Below, piece by piece: positions 1 through 9,638 of a DNA stretch of 64,000 bases; within the stretch, counting starts at the first letter, position 1, and each line of letters opens with the position of its first letter. Source of the stretch: Haloarchaeobius sp. HME9146. Lineage in GTDB: Archaea; Halobacteriota; Halobacteria; Halobacteriales; Natrialbaceae. The notes under the pieces were generated by a model. The model was not told the origin of the DNA. It ran no database searches and saw only the letters and a program-made list of their open reading frames with translations. The stretch spans positions 3,348,001-3,412,000 of the forward strand of contig NZ_JAODVR010000001.1 in NCBI RefSeq assembly GCF_025399835.1. Direction: 5' to 3'. The position numbers were made by a program, and so were the translations under genes.

Positions 1-1
1 G

Positions 2-154
2 GCCGTCGGCCTCGACACCGGCTGCGTCTACGGCGGGGAGCTGACCGCGTACGACTACTGGGCTGACGAGTTCATCGCCGTCCCGCTCGACCGCGAGGGG
101 AAGGGACGCAAATCGTCGAAAATCGTTACCCCGCCCGGCCGCAAGGTAGCGTAA
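2..154 (+). CDS. Metallophosphoesterase, 3' end only
   Basis: The window opens inside this gene; only the last 50 codons are present and the start lies upstream. The visible segment begins with the GLDTGCVYGG motif, which is typical of the C-terminal part of the calcineurin-like phosphoesterases of the PrpE/ApaH group (diadenosine tetraphosphatase or protein phosphatase type). A basic tail (RKSSK...PPGRK) follows. It stops 6 bp before the polyphosphate kinase start, so the two are probably cotranscribed. Family assignment rests on one motif; the substrate cannot be told. Confidence 0.75.
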   Translation, partial: AVGLDTGCVYGGELTAYDYWADEFIAVPLDREGKGRKSSKIVTPPGRKVA

Positions 155-160
155 GAACCG

Positions 161-2314
161 ATGGCAGACGACTCCCCACCGGTCGAATCAGTCGTGGACC
201 ACGACTACGACCTCGACGCCCCCGAGTACTACCTCAACCGCGAGCTCAGCGAACTCGCCTTCCAGCGGCGGGTACTGCACGAGGCCATCGACGAGCGCAA
301 TCCCCTCCTCGAACGGGTGAAGTTCCTCTCCATCTTCACCTCGAACCTCGACGAGTTCTTCATGAAGCGGGTCGGCGGCCTGAAACAGCAGATGGCGGTC
401 GACGTGACCGACACCACGCCCGACGGTCGCACGCCCCAAGAGCAGTGGGAAGAGATCATGCAAGAGACGCGCCCGATGTTCGAGGAGCAGGCGCGCTGTT
501 ACCGCGAGGACATCAGGCCGGCGCTCGCGGACCAGGGCATCTACGTCGTCGACCACGACGACCTCGAGCCCCACGAACAGCAGGACCTGCGTGAGTACTT
601 CGAGCGCTCCGTGCTCCCGACGCTGACCCCGCTGACGTTCGACCCGGCCCACCCGTTCCCGTTCATCTCGAACCTCTCGCTCTCACTCGCCGTGTTGACC
701 CGGAAGAGCCCGGACGCCGAGCCGAAGTTCTCGCGCATCAAGATTCCCGGGAACCGGCCGCGGCTCGTCCAGGTCGGCGACAGTCACACCTACGTGCCCA
801 TCGAGGGCATCATCGCGGCGAACCTCGACCTGCTGTTCCCCGACGTGGAGGTGCTCGACCACTCGATGTTCCGGGTCACCCGGAACGCCGAGGTCCGGCG
901 GAACGAGGAGGTCGCAGAGGACCTCATCGACATGATAGAGGAGGTCCTGCGCGAGCGCCGGTTCGCGACCGTGGTACGCCTCGAGCTCGAGGCCGACACC
1001 CCCGACCGCGTGCGGGAGCTACTGAAAGAACACCTGGACGTGACCGAGCGCGAGATATTCGAACGGGAGGGCCCGCTCGACTACCGCGACCTGATGGGGC
1101 TGACCGACCTCGACCGACCCGACCTCAAACTCGACCCGTGGACGCCACAGCCGCACCCGCGGCTGCTCGAGTCCCGGATGGAGGAGGAAGACCGGGACCT
1201 CTTCGACACCATCCAGCAGCGGGACATGCTGGTCCATCACCCGTACCACTCGTTCTCGAAGACGGTCCACACGTTCATCGACGACGCGGCCCACGACCCC
1301 GACGTGCTGGCCATCAAGGCCGCCATCTACCGCACCTCGCGCGACTCGAACGTCATCCAGAGCCTCATCGAGGCGGCCCGCAACGGGAAGCAGGTCGCGG
1401 TGATGGTCGAGTTGAAGGCGCGCTTCGACGAGGAGAACAACCTGCGGTGGGTGAAGAAACTCGAAGAAGAGGGTATCCACGTCGCGTACGGGACGCCCGG
1501 CTACAAGACCCACACCAAGACGACGCTCGTGGTTCGCGAGGAGGGCGACGACGTCGAACTGTACTCCCACGTCGGAACCGGGAACTACCACTCCGAGACG
1601 GCGAAGACGTACGTCGACATCGGCCTGCTCACCGCGAACAAGGACATCGGGCAGGACCTCGTGAAGCTGTTCAACTTCTTCACCGGGCACTCGATGCACG
1701 ACCAGTACCGCGAGTTGCTCATCGCGCCCGGAAACATGCGCAAAGACTTCGAGGCGATGATTCGCCACGAGGCGGTGGTCGCCCGCGAGGGCGGCGAGGG
1801 CCGCATCGTCGCGAAGATGAACCGGCTGGAGGACCCCGGCATCGTCAGAGAGCTGTACGAGGCGTCCATCGCGGGCGTCGACATCGAGCTCTACGTCCGT
1901 GACATCTGCCGGCTCCGACCGGGCCTCGACGGCGTGAGCGAGAACATCGACGTGTACAGCGTCGTCGGGCGGTTCCTCGAACATTCTCGCATCTGGTACT
2001 TCGAGAACGACGACCCCGGCTTCTACATCGGGTCGGCCGACTGGATGACGCGCAACCTCGACAACCGCATCGAGGCGGTCACCCCCGTCGAGAACACCGA
2101 CCTGCAGGAGGAGCTGTGGGCCATCCTGCAGCTCAACGGTGCGGACAACCGCAAGTGCTGGGAGATGAACGCCGACGGTACCTACGAACAGCGTCGCCCG
2201 TCAGCAGACGAGACGGTCGTCAACATGCAGGAACGACTGATGGAACAGAAGCGTGCGGCGGTCCACGAGGTGGACCAGAACTCGTGGACGCCGGGGATTC
2301 TCGACGACCGGTAG
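161..2314 (+). CDS. ppk1: Polyphosphate kinase 1
   Basis: Reversibly transfers the gamma phosphate of ATP to inorganic polyphosphate, for phosphate storage. The protein has 717 residues, the usual size for PPK1. It begins with the characteristic YYLNRELS...NLDEFF N-terminal region. The phospholipase-D-like C-terminal half carries the phosphorylated histidine in SHVGTGNYH (His470) and the second conserved histidine in LEHSRI (His608), with the conserved ELKARFDEENN and KTHTKTTLV stretches between. It starts 6 bp after the phosphoesterase stop, so an operon linking polyphosphate and nucleotide-phosphate metabolism is likely. Nothing looks damaged. Confidence 0.97.
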   Translation: MADDSPPVESVVDHDYDLDAPEYYLNRELSELAFQRRVLHEAIDERNPLLERVKFLSIFTSNLDEFFMKRVGGLKQQMAVDVTDTTPDGRTPQEQWEEIMQETRPMFEEQARCYREDIRPALADQGIYVVDHDDLEPHEQQDLREYFERSVLPTLTPLTFDPAHPFPFISNLSLSLAVLTRKSPDAEPKFSRIKIPGNRPRLVQVGDSHTYVPIEGIIAANLDLLFPDVEVLDHSMFRVTRNAEVRRNEEVAEDLIDMIEEVLRERRFATVVRLELEADTPDRVRELLKEHLDVTEREIFEREGPLDYRDLMGLTDLDRPDLKLDPWTPQPHPRLLESRMEEEDRDLFDTIQQRDMLVHHPYHSFSKTVHTFIDDAAHDPDVLAIKAAIYRTSRDSNVIQSLIEAARNGKQVAVMVELKARFDEENNLRWVKKLEEEGIHVAYGTPGYKTHTKTTLVVREEGDDVELYSHVGTGNYHSETAKTYVDIGLLTANKDIGQDLVKLFNFFTGHSMHDQYRELLIAPGNMRKDFEAMIRHEAVVAREGGEGRIVAKMNRLEDPGIVRELYEASIAGVDIELYVRDICRLRPGLDGVSENIDVYSVVGRFLEHSRIWYFENDDPGFYIGSADWMTRNLDNRIEAVTPVENTDLQEELWAILQLNGADNRKCWEMNADGTYEQRRPSADETVVNMQERLMEQKRAAVHEVDQNSWTPGILDDR

Positions 2315-2318
2315 CTTC

Positions 2319-2438
2319 TCAGCGCGTCTCGTCGACCCACGCACACTTCGGGCATGCGTCGACACCCTGGACGTTCACGGTCTCTTCCTCGCACTCCGGG
2401 CAGCGGCGTGTGTCGCTGTGCTGGCTCTGCTCGAGCAT
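2319..2438 (-). CDS. Small zinc-ribbon protein (39 aa)
   Basis: A 39-residue protein starting MLEQSQHSD with two CPxC knuckles (CPEC and CPKC) 13 residues apart, as in the small CPxCG zinc-finger proteins that are abundant in haloarchaea. A longer reading from 2513 exists, but a TATA-like CTTTATTG on the minus strand at 2462-2469 sits 27 bp before the 2438 ATG, which favours the short leaderless form. It converges on ppk1 with a 4-bp gap. Function unknown; a protein-protein or RNA contact role is usual for such ribbons. Confidence 0.75.
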   Translation of the reverse strand: MLEQSQHSDTRRCPECEEETVNVQGVDACPKCAWVDETR

Positions 2439-2499
2439 AGTAGAACTGAGGTATTCGACGACAATAAAGATGCAGTTCGACAATCGACGTAAAATATTG

Positions 2500-2994
2500 C
2501 TACCGCGTGCCACGGCGTCGTAGCGACAGCATCCCCATGATTCCGGGTCCGAGCAGGACGATGCTCACGACGAAACCGAGGGCAAGCAGGGCGACGAGCT
2601 GGTCGAGGAACGTCACGTTGTACCGGGTCACCCCACCGGGGAGGAAGAAGACCCCGGCGCTGACGAACAGGGCGACCGGCCACGCGAGGGCGACACGACG
2701 GAGCGCGACCCCGGCGTCACCATCGGCACGTGTCGAAACGAGTGCGACCCCGACCAGCAGCGGGACGACGACCAACGTGAGCGCGGTCGCGGCGACGACG
2801 AGACCGGCGACCGGCCCGCCAAGGACCAGCGCGCCGAGCACCGCGACCAGCACGGGGAGGCCGACCACGGTCGCCAGCGCGCGCTCGAAGGCGACCCACC
2901 GCGCGAGTACGAACGACAGTGCGACCGCTGGGACGGCACCGAGGACGATGCCGACGTAGGTCAACAGCGAGAGTAGCGGGAGAACCGATTCCAC
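2500..2994 (-). CDS. Integral membrane protein, unknown function
   Basis: 164 residues, almost entirely hydrophobic, with about five predicted membrane spans separated by short charged loops. It ends with a positively charged tail (LRRRGTR), consistent with a cytoplasmic C terminus. No family motif is recognised. It lies 29 bp downstream of the isoaspartyl peptidase gene on the same strand and may be cotranscribed with it. The coding reading is supported by composition and lack of a competing frame, not by homology. Confidence 0.7.
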   Translation of the reverse strand: MESVLPLLSLLTYVGIVLGAVPAVALSFVLARWVAFERALATVVGLPVLVAVLGALVLGGPVAGLVVAATALTLVVVPLLVGVALVSTRADGDAGVALRRVALAWPVALFVSAGVFFLPGGVTRYNVTFLDQLVALLALGFVVSIVLLGPGIMGMLSLRRRGTR

Positions 2995-3023
2995 GCAGAG
3001 ACTACGTCGCGTCGAGAGAAAAG

Positions 3024-3950
3024 CTAGCGCGACACCGCAATCTGCATCGCGTCGGAGTTGAACGCGCTGCCCGCGTTCCCGTCCCGGTCGAGGACGATGA
3101 TACCCGCGCTCGACCCGGTGAGTTCGCCGAACTCGGAGATCGCGAGGTCGGCCGCGGCCTGGGCGGAGTGCCCCGATTCGAGGTGGCGGACCGCACGCCG
3201 GGAGAGCGTCACCCGGGCGATGTCCTCGCCGGCCCCGGTGGCCGAGGCACCACCCGCGGGGGCGCAGTAGAACCCGTTGCCCACCTGCGGGACGTCGCCC
3301 ACGCGCCCCGCGAGCGCGAGCCAGCGCCCGCCGGTAGAGGTCGCGGCGGCGAAGGAATCGCCGTCGTAGGCGACTGCGCCGACCGTATCGTGATCTAACA
3401 GATCACTGCTCGACGAGGTCTCCTCGTCGGCGTCGTGGTCCATCTCCGCCGGGTTGCCGTCGGGGTCGGTCGTCCCGAATCGCTCCTCGAGGTACGCGAG
3501 GTGTTCCTTCGGGCCGCCCTCGGGGACGTCCTCCTCGGCCCAGCGCTCGCGAGCCCGGTCGCTCAGCAGGTCGACCCCGGTCTCGACGCCGAAGTCCTCG
3601 GCGAGGTCGACCGCGTGCTCCCCGGAGACGCAGATGTGCGGCGTCTCCTCCATGACAGCCCGGGCAACGCTGACCGCGTGTTCGACGCCCGGCATCGAGC
3701 AGGCCGCCCCGGTCTCCAGGTCGTCGGTCATGACGCCCGCGTCGGTCCGGACCACGCCGTCGGACTGGACCGCGCCGCCGAAGCCCCCGTTGAACCGCGG
3801 CGACGACTCGAGGACGTGGATGGCCTGTTCGACCGCGTCGAGGGGCGTCTCGGCGTCGGACCCCGCAGCGGCTGCCTCGTCGAGCACTCCCTGTCGTGTC
3901 TCCGGGTCGTCCGGGTTCGCGCCCGCACCACCGTGGACGATGACGTGCAT
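3024..3950 (-). CDS. Isoaspartyl peptidase / L-asparaginase (Ntn hydrolase)
   Basis: Type 2 asparaginase family: hydrolyses isoaspartyl dipeptides and asparagine after autocleavage of the precursor. The 308-residue protein starts MHVIVHGGAGA, the standard N terminus. The autocleavage and nucleophile threonine is Thr189 in HDTVGAVA, and the glycine-rich ATSTGG follows. The residues before the nucleophile (about 165-187) form an acidic, disordered linker typical of the region lost on maturation. A longer frame runs to 4139 but the family start and a TATA-like ACTTATAC on the minus strand at 3974-3981, 27 bp upstream, fix the ATG at 3950. Confidence 0.93.
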   Translation of the reverse strand: MHVIVHGGAGANPDDPETRQGVLDEAAAAGSDAETPLDAVEQAIHVLESSPRFNGGFGGAVQSDGVVRTDAGVMTDDLETGAACSMPGVEHAVSVARAVMEETPHICVSGEHAVDLAEDFGVETGVDLLSDRARERWAEEDVPEGGPKEHLAYLEERFGTTDPDGNPAEMDHDADEETSSSSDLLDHDTVGAVAYDGDSFAAATSTGGRWLALAGRVGDVPQVGNGFYCAPAGGASATGAGEDIARVTLSRRAVRHLESGHSAQAAADLAISEFGELTGSSAGIIVLDRDGNAGSAFNSDAMQIAVSR

Positions 3951-4258
3951 ACCCGACCCTGCCGGGCGAGCGAGTATAAGTACTGACGGTTGGTGGGCGA
4001 TGGTCGACTTGCCACCAAGGCGCGCGGGGGCAGTGAACCGAGCGCAAGCGAGGGGCACTGTCGAAAGCGCGCGAAGCGAAACAGAGGGAGTCGGCTGGGG
4101 AGGGTGTGGGGCGCTTCGAGACCAACCGCCGGCTGGCAACTACACCACCGTTCAGAGTTTGTTACACGTCAGCACGAAACACGCTCAAACGCCGCAAAAC
4201 TTGCGCTCGCACGCAAATGGCAGCCCTTTTAGGCGCAACCTCCGACGCTCTAGACGAC
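3951..4258. other. Divergent intergenic region, 308 bp
   Basis: No gene seen. It separates the divergent isoaspartyl peptidase and icd genes and holds both promoters. The part around 4010-4090 is a GC-rich stretch with purine-rich near-repeats of the type gcgcaagcgag / gcgcgaagcgaaac and short complementary arms (CAGTG at 4031, CACTG further on), a composition common in haloarchaeal spacers. The remainder is unremarkable. Confidence 0.6.
4226..4233 (+). promoter_or_regulatory. TATA-like box of icd
   Basis: CTTTTAGG centred about 29 bp before the ATG at 4259. This spacing supports a leaderless transcript and the shorter icd start over the longer open frame that begins at 4106. Confidence 0.5.
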
Positions 4259-5521
<1,263 letters not shown>

Positions 5522-5639
5522 GCCAGCCTCGAACCGATTTCCACCGCATTTTTCGGCCACCGCTGACCGATTCAACAGACGAATCCCGCGAGAACCCCTC
5601 GGAAAACGCTTGTAGTCTCCAGATTCGCTCGCACACACA

Positions 5640-5645
5640 CTTATC
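5640..5645 (+). promoter_or_regulatory. TATA-like box of the Bat/HTH-10 gene
   Basis: CTTATC, 28 bp upstream of the ATG at 5671; leaderless arrangement. Confidence 0.5.
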
Positions 5646-5670
5646 AGCCTCGCAAGCGTCTCCTTCGTAG

Positions 5671-6324
5671 ATGGCGATTATCGCGGAAGTGACGATCGCC
5701 TCGGAGTCGTTCCCTCTCGGCCAGTTGACGCTCGAAGAACCGGGGATGCGAATCGAGCTCGAACGGGTCGTACCGACGGACGATGCCGTTATCCCATTCT
5801 TCTGGGCACAGGGAGGCGACTTCGAGGCGTTCGAACGGGGGGCTGCACAGCTACAGTCGGTCGACAAGCTGACCGTACTGGATAGACTGGACGATGCGGT
5901 GCTGTATCGCGTCACATGGGGAGATGACGTGGTGAGCTTCGTCTCGGTCATCGCCGAACTCGGCGCGACCATCCTCGAGGCACACGGGAACCACAAGTGG
6001 CTGTTCCGGCTGCGCTTCAACGACCACGGCGACCTCTCGTCGTTCAGTTCGTGGTGTTCGGACAACGACGTTCCGTTCGAACTCCGGCGGCTGCACACAC
6101 TCGCCGAGGTGCAGAACCAGAAGTACGACTTCGGGCTCACCGACGAGCAACGCGAGGCGCTCGAGATCGCGGCGAGTCTCGGCTACTACAAGGTCCCGAA
6201 GAACGCGACCCTCGCGGACGTGGCCGCCGAACTCGGCATCAGCGAGCAGGCGGCGGGCGAGCGACTCCGGCGTGCGATGGACAAGCTTGCGAACGTGGTC
6301 GTCCTGGAGGAAGAAGCCAACTGA
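5671..6324 (+). CDS. Bacterio-opsin-activator-like regulator (Bat domain + HTH-10)
   Basis: Putative DNA-binding regulator of 217 residues. Residues 1-150 form the Bat-type sensor domain (MAIIAEVTIASESFPLGQLT start, FEAFERGA, HGNHKWLFRLRF). Residues about 155-215 are the HTH-10 domain: FGLTDEQREALEIAASLGYY, the proline-bearing KVPKNATLADVAAELGIS turn, then the recognition helix. The family includes the bop gene activator of Halobacterium, but most members have no known target. No GAF or PAS domain is attached. A TATA box lies 28 bp before the start. Its immediate downstream neighbour is a paralogue lacking the DNA-binding half. Confidence 0.92.
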   Translation: MAIIAEVTIASESFPLGQLTLEEPGMRIELERVVPTDDAVIPFFWAQGGDFEAFERGAAQLQSVDKLTVLDRLDDAVLYRVTWGDDVVSFVSVIAELGATILEAHGNHKWLFRLRFNDHGDLSSFSSWCSDNDVPFELRRLHTLAEVQNQKYDFGLTDEQREALEIAASLGYYKVPKNATLADVAAELGISEQAAGERLRRAMDKLANVVVLEEEAN

Positions 6325-6424
6325 GTTCGAGCGCCCCCACGTTGATTCTCCAAGGTCCTTTTTAAGCGGGTTGAGAGAACCGGGCGCACACCCAAGCACG
6401 CCAGTGACCAACCTTTACCCGAGA

Positions 6425-6859
6425 ATGACTCTCGTCGACGTCACGGTCGCGGCGACCGACTTTCCGCTCGGCGCGCTCACTGCACGGACGCCAGCGGCGG
6501 CTGTCGAGCTCGTCCGGGTCGTCCCCGTCGACGGTGCGGTCGCGCCACTCGTCTGGGTGGTGGGGCGGAACCTGGAGGGGTTCGAGCAGGCTGCCAGGTC
6601 GCTCGACCAGATCCAGCGGCTGTCACTGGTCGAGTCACTGCCGGGTCGGCGACTGTACCGCATCTGGTGGCGACCAGATGCGACCCCGTTCGTCAGCACC
6701 ATCTACCGGTTCCACGGAGCGATACTGGACGGACGAGGGACCGACGAGTGGCACTTCTTCCTCCGGTTCCCCGACGACCGCAGCCGCGATGCGTTCTTCG
6801 CGGAGTGCGCCAGGACAGGCATCTCCATCGCCGACACGGAGTACATCGCTGTCGGCTGA
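6425..6859 (+). CDS. Stand-alone Bat-type sensor domain, no HTH
   Basis: 144 residues paralogous to the first 150 residues of the preceding gene: shared FPLG..T, V.LVRVVP.D.AV.P, LE.FE.A...L, LYR..W, HF.LRF pattern. It ends precisely where the HTH-10 domain would begin, with the stop after EYIAVG. An upstream in-frame extension to 6272 overlaps the neighbour and lacks the conserved start, so the ATG at 6425 is preferred. A TATA-like CTTTTTAAG is at 6357-6365, implying a leader of about 40 nt. Possibly a modulator that dimerises with the full-length paralogue; this is inference. The absent HTH could also be a truncation. Confidence 0.8.
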   Translation: MTLVDVTVAATDFPLGALTARTPAAAVELVRVVPVDGAVAPLVWVVGRNLEGFEQAARSLDQIQRLSLVESLPGRRLYRIWWRPDATPFVSTIYRFHGAILDGRGTDEWHFFLRFPDDRSRDAFFAECARTGISIADTEYIAVG

Positions 6860-6872
6860 GCGCCGGTAACGG

Positions 6873-6878
6873 CTATAC
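6873..6878 (+). promoter_or_regulatory. TATA-like box supporting a GTG start for SUI1
   Basis: CTATAC, 26 bp before the GTG at 6901. It supports leaderless initiation at GTG rather than a downstream start. Confidence 0.5.
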
Positions 6879-6900
6879 CTGCTGCCAGCCTACACTCCGC

Positions 6901-7185
6901 GTGGCAAAAGACTCGACAGCCTTCGACGACCTCGATATCGACCTGCTGGGAGACCTGGACCGTTCGGAAGCACAGCTCTCCGTCCGGGTCGAGCGCCGCC
7001 GCTACGGGAAACCGATGACCATCGTGGAGGGATTCCCGCCGGACGTCGACCTCGGGAAACTCGCGAGCAAGTTGAAGCGTGCTGCAGGCGCGGGTGGCAC
7101 CGTCCAGGACGACAGAATCGAGATACAGGGCGACCAGGTCGACCGAGTGGTCGAACTGCTCCGCGCCGACGGATACACCGTCTGA
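6901..7185 (+). CDS. SUI1 family translation factor (eIF1-like)
   Basis: Archaeal homologue of eukaryotic eIF1 and bacterial YciH, involved in start-codon selection on the small ribosomal subunit. 94 residues from the GTG start, with an acidic N-terminal tail (FDDLDIDLLGDLD), the RRRYGKPMTIVEGF beta-hairpin, and the alpha-helix DLGKLASKLKRAAGAGGTVQDDRIEIQGD that carries the family signature. The C terminus VVELLRADGYTV matches the family end. The ORF is open further upstream but only the GTG start fits the family length and the TATA box at 6873. Confidence 0.92.
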   Translation: MAKDSTAFDDLDIDLLGDLDRSEAQLSVRVERRRYGKPMTIVEGFPPDVDLGKLASKLKRAAGAGGTVQDDRIEIQGDQVDRVVELLRADGYTV

Positions 7186-7187
7186 CG

Positions 7188-8597
7188 CTACGAGATTACG
7201 AACCGAGCACCACCAGTTTCGCTTTCTTCGACCGTCACCGACCAGCCGTGGGCCTCCGCGATGCGCTCGACGATGGCGAGGCCGAACCCGGTCCCATCCG
7301 TGTCGGTGGTGAACCCTTGCTCGAACACCGACTCGCGCTCGGCTTCGGGGATACCGGGGCCGTCGTCGGCGACGTAGAACCCGGATTCTACCGCGGAATC
7401 GAGGCGGCCGACGGTGACGGTGGTCGCGCCCGTCGCATGGTCGGCGACATTGCGGAACAGGTTCTCGAACAGCGTCTGCAGACGGTCGGGGTCGGCCTCG
7501 ATCATACCGAGATTTCCTTCGACTGCGATGGCGAGGTCGCCGGTCTCTCCGGTCTGCCAGGCCCTGGTCACGACCGCCTCGAGGCCGACCGGCTCGGGGT
7601 CCGCCACGACCTCGCCCTCGCGGGCGAGCGTCAACACGTCGCCGACCATGCGCTCGATGCGGTCGAGGGCCGCCAGTGCCGCCGCCAGTCCGTCCGAGGG
7701 GGTCTGTTCGGCGACCGTCTCGACGTGGCCCCTCGCGACGCTGAGTGGTCCCCGGATGTCGTGGCTCACGACGCTCGCGAACTCCTCGAGGCGCTCGTTC
7801 TGCCGGCGGAGTTCGTGGCCGAGTTCCTCCCGTTCGGTCACGTTCTTCTGGAATCCGAAGTAGTGGGTGACCTCGCCGTCCTCGTCGAACACGGGGGCGA
7901 TGTCGAGCTGGTTCCAGAACGGCTCCCCGTCGGCGTCGTAGTTCTTCAACACGACGGATATGGGTTCGTTGGCGTCGATGGCGTCCCGAATCGAGGCCAC
8001 CGTCTCCGGGTCGGTGTCTTCGCCTTGCAGGAACCGACAGTTCTTCCCGATGACCTCCTCGGCGCTGTAGCCCGTCATCTCCTCGAACCCGTCGTTCACG
8101 TACACGAGCGACTCGTCGGGGCCGGCGATGGTGATGCCGACGCCCGCCTGGTCGATCGCCCGGTCTTTCAACTGCAGGTCGTGTTCGAGCCGGGCCCGGG
8201 TCACGGCACGTCGAATCCGGGTCGCGAGCAGGTCAGAACGGCCGGACTCGAGCCGGGGCAGGTACTCGGTGGCGGGCGCAGAGAGGACCGTTTCGAGGAC
8301 CTCCGAGGTGGGGTCGGCACCGAACAGCAGGTAGGGGGCATCGGTGTGGGACCGGACGGTCGCCAGCGTCTCCGGGGCTGTTCCGGTCTCGGTGGCGTGG
8401 ACCACGCAGTCGACGCACTGGTCGGACGCGAGCACCTGCTCGACGGCGGCAGCCGAGTCCACGCGGGTGACGGTGAACCCGGAGCGGCCGTCGAGGGCGA
8501 CGGCGTCCTCGTCCGGCGCGACGAGGAGCACCGCGACCGGGGCGTCGACCGAGATGGTCCGGAAACTGGCCGGTCGAGCACCACTCGAGCGTGTCAT
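7188..8597 (-). CDS. LOV-domain sensor histidine kinase
   Basis: 469 residues. About 20-130 is a receiver-like or otherwise degenerate input domain. Residues 150-255 form a PAS domain with the full LOV photoreceptor signature: NCRFLQ at 186-191 with the adduct-forming Cys187, plus flavin-contacting Asn219 (KNY), Asn229 (PFWN) and Gln250 (FGFQ). A short coiled coil leads to the H-box VVSHDIRGPL (His279), N-box ENLFRN and ATP-binding G boxes DDGPGIP and GTGFGLAIV. It should bind FMN and sense blue light or redox state. An upstream ATG at 8639 would add 14 residues; 8597 is preferred but not proved. No partner response regulator is adjacent. Confidence 0.9.
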   Translation of the reverse strand: MTRSSGARPASFRTISVDAPVAVLLVAPDEDAVALDGRSGFTVTRVDSAAAVEQVLASDQCVDCVVHATETGTAPETLATVRSHTDAPYLLFGADPTSEVLETVLSAPATEYLPRLESGRSDLLATRIRRAVTRARLEHDLQLKDRAIDQAGVGITIAGPDESLVYVNDGFEEMTGYSAEEVIGKNCRFLQGEDTDPETVASIRDAIDANEPISVVLKNYDADGEPFWNQLDIAPVFDEDGEVTHYFGFQKNVTEREELGHELRRQNERLEEFASVVSHDIRGPLSVARGHVETVAEQTPSDGLAAALAALDRIERMVGDVLTLAREGEVVADPEPVGLEAVVTRAWQTGETGDLAIAVEGNLGMIEADPDRLQTLFENLFRNVADHATGATTVTVGRLDSAVESGFYVADDGPGIPEAERESVFEQGFTTDTDGTGFGLAIVERIAEAHGWSVTVEESETGGARFVIS

Positions 8598-8680
8598 TAG
8601 TTGCAAATCGCCAGCCCTCGTCTTGAGCGTGTCGCCCAACTGGACGAAGATTCAAACCGATGGCCGCACGACGGTCGGGT

Positions 8681-9205
8681 ATGTACCACGTGGTCGGGTG
8701 TAGCGACTGTGGCGCGTTGCGAATCATCGAGGACCGTCCCGAGAGCACCCAGTGTGGGCGCTGTGGCACGCGCCGCAAGTTCAAGCAGGTACGCTCGTTC
8801 GTGACGACCGACGATCTCGACCACGCCCGCGAGGTCCGCGCGTCGATGCTGGCGAACCGCCAGGGGGAGGGCGAGGCGTTCGCGAAGGTGGAGTCGTTCG
8901 CCGAACTGGACGACGCGGTCGCCGACGGGGTCATCGACGACGCCGAGTTCCTCGAAGCGTCCGGGCTGGACGTGGACGAGGTGAACGCCGCGGGCGACCG
9001 CGCGAGCGGCGGTGGCAGCCGGTCGCTGAGTCGGAAAGAGACCGTCGAGGCCGCCCTGCGCGAACTCGACCGGCCGACCGAGGACGAGGTCGTCGCCTTC
9101 GCCGAAGAACACGGCGTCCCTGCCGACTACGTCGAGAGGGCGCTGCAGAAGCTCGTCCGGCGTGGCGAGGTCAGCGAGAGTCGGGGACGCTACCGCAGAC
9201 TCTGA
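8681..9205 (+). CDS. Zinc-ribbon and winged-helix protein (DUF5817-type)
   Basis: 174 residues from MYHVVGCSDC. The N-terminal zinc ribbon has CSDC and CGRC knuckles followed by a basic RRKFKQ patch; the middle is acidic and helical with a glycine/serine linker near 115-120; the last 55 residues read as a winged helix (SRKETVEAALREL, VVAFAEEHGVP..YVERALQKLVRRGEV). I recall this architecture as the haloarchaeal DUF5817 family, of unknown function; nucleic-acid binding is likely. It is transcribed divergently from the LOV kinase across an 83-bp spacer. An upstream in-frame start at 8660 adds seven residues not seen in the zinc-ribbon core. Confidence 0.82.
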   Translation: MYHVVGCSDCGALRIIEDRPESTQCGRCGTRRKFKQVRSFVTTDDLDHAREVRASMLANRQGEGEAFAKVESFAELDDAVADGVIDDAEFLEASGLDVDEVNAAGDRASGGGSRSLSRKETVEAALRELDRPTEDEVVAFAEEHGVPADYVERALQKLVRRGEVSESRGRYRRL

Positions 9206-9220
9206 GTCGCCGGGAGTCGG

Positions 9221-9568
9221 TCACCCGAGCACGCCGCTCGTGGCGAGGAAGACGGCGACCGAGGTCAGCCCCGCACCGAGGGCAGTGAACGCCAGTCCGA
9301 GTCGGCCGGGGACGCCCTGCGGCTGGAAGGAACTCGGGTCGGTCACGTCGAAGCCGCCCTGCACGCCCGCCTCGACGGTGTCCAGCCCGGCGTCGGTCGC
9401 GGCGAACGGGAGCGGGGCACAGGCCAGCATCGCCCCGCCGAAGAAGAACGAGACAGTGGGGAGGGGCATCCCGGCGACGGCGCTGGCACCGAGGACGAGC
9501 GCGGCGAACAGGGGACCGGCGAGCAGCGTGTACCGGACCAGGTACGGCTTGAGGGCAGCGAGATTCAT
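9221..9568 (-). CDS. Small membrane protein, unknown
   Basis: 115 residues with four hydrophobic stretches (about 10-33, 38-57, 88-112 with a hairpin) and a non-hydrophobic central segment (ATDAGLDTVEAGVQGGFDVTD). A strong TATA-like GATATAATTC lies on the minus strand at 9588-9597, 26 bp before the ATG at 9568. The gene converges with the zinc-ribbon/winged-helix gene, 15 bp apart. No function can be assigned. Confidence 0.75.
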   Translation of the reverse strand: MNLAALKPYLVRYTLLAGPLFAALVLGASAVAGMPLPTVSFFFGGAMLACAPLPFAATDAGLDTVEAGVQGGFDVTDPSSFQPQGVPGRLGLAFTALGAGLTSVAVFLATSGVLG

Positions 9569-9638
9569 ACGCGACCGTTCATAACAGAATTATATCAAAC
9601 TACCGCCAAACAGTGCCTCGAGAGACGACCCCGGACAC

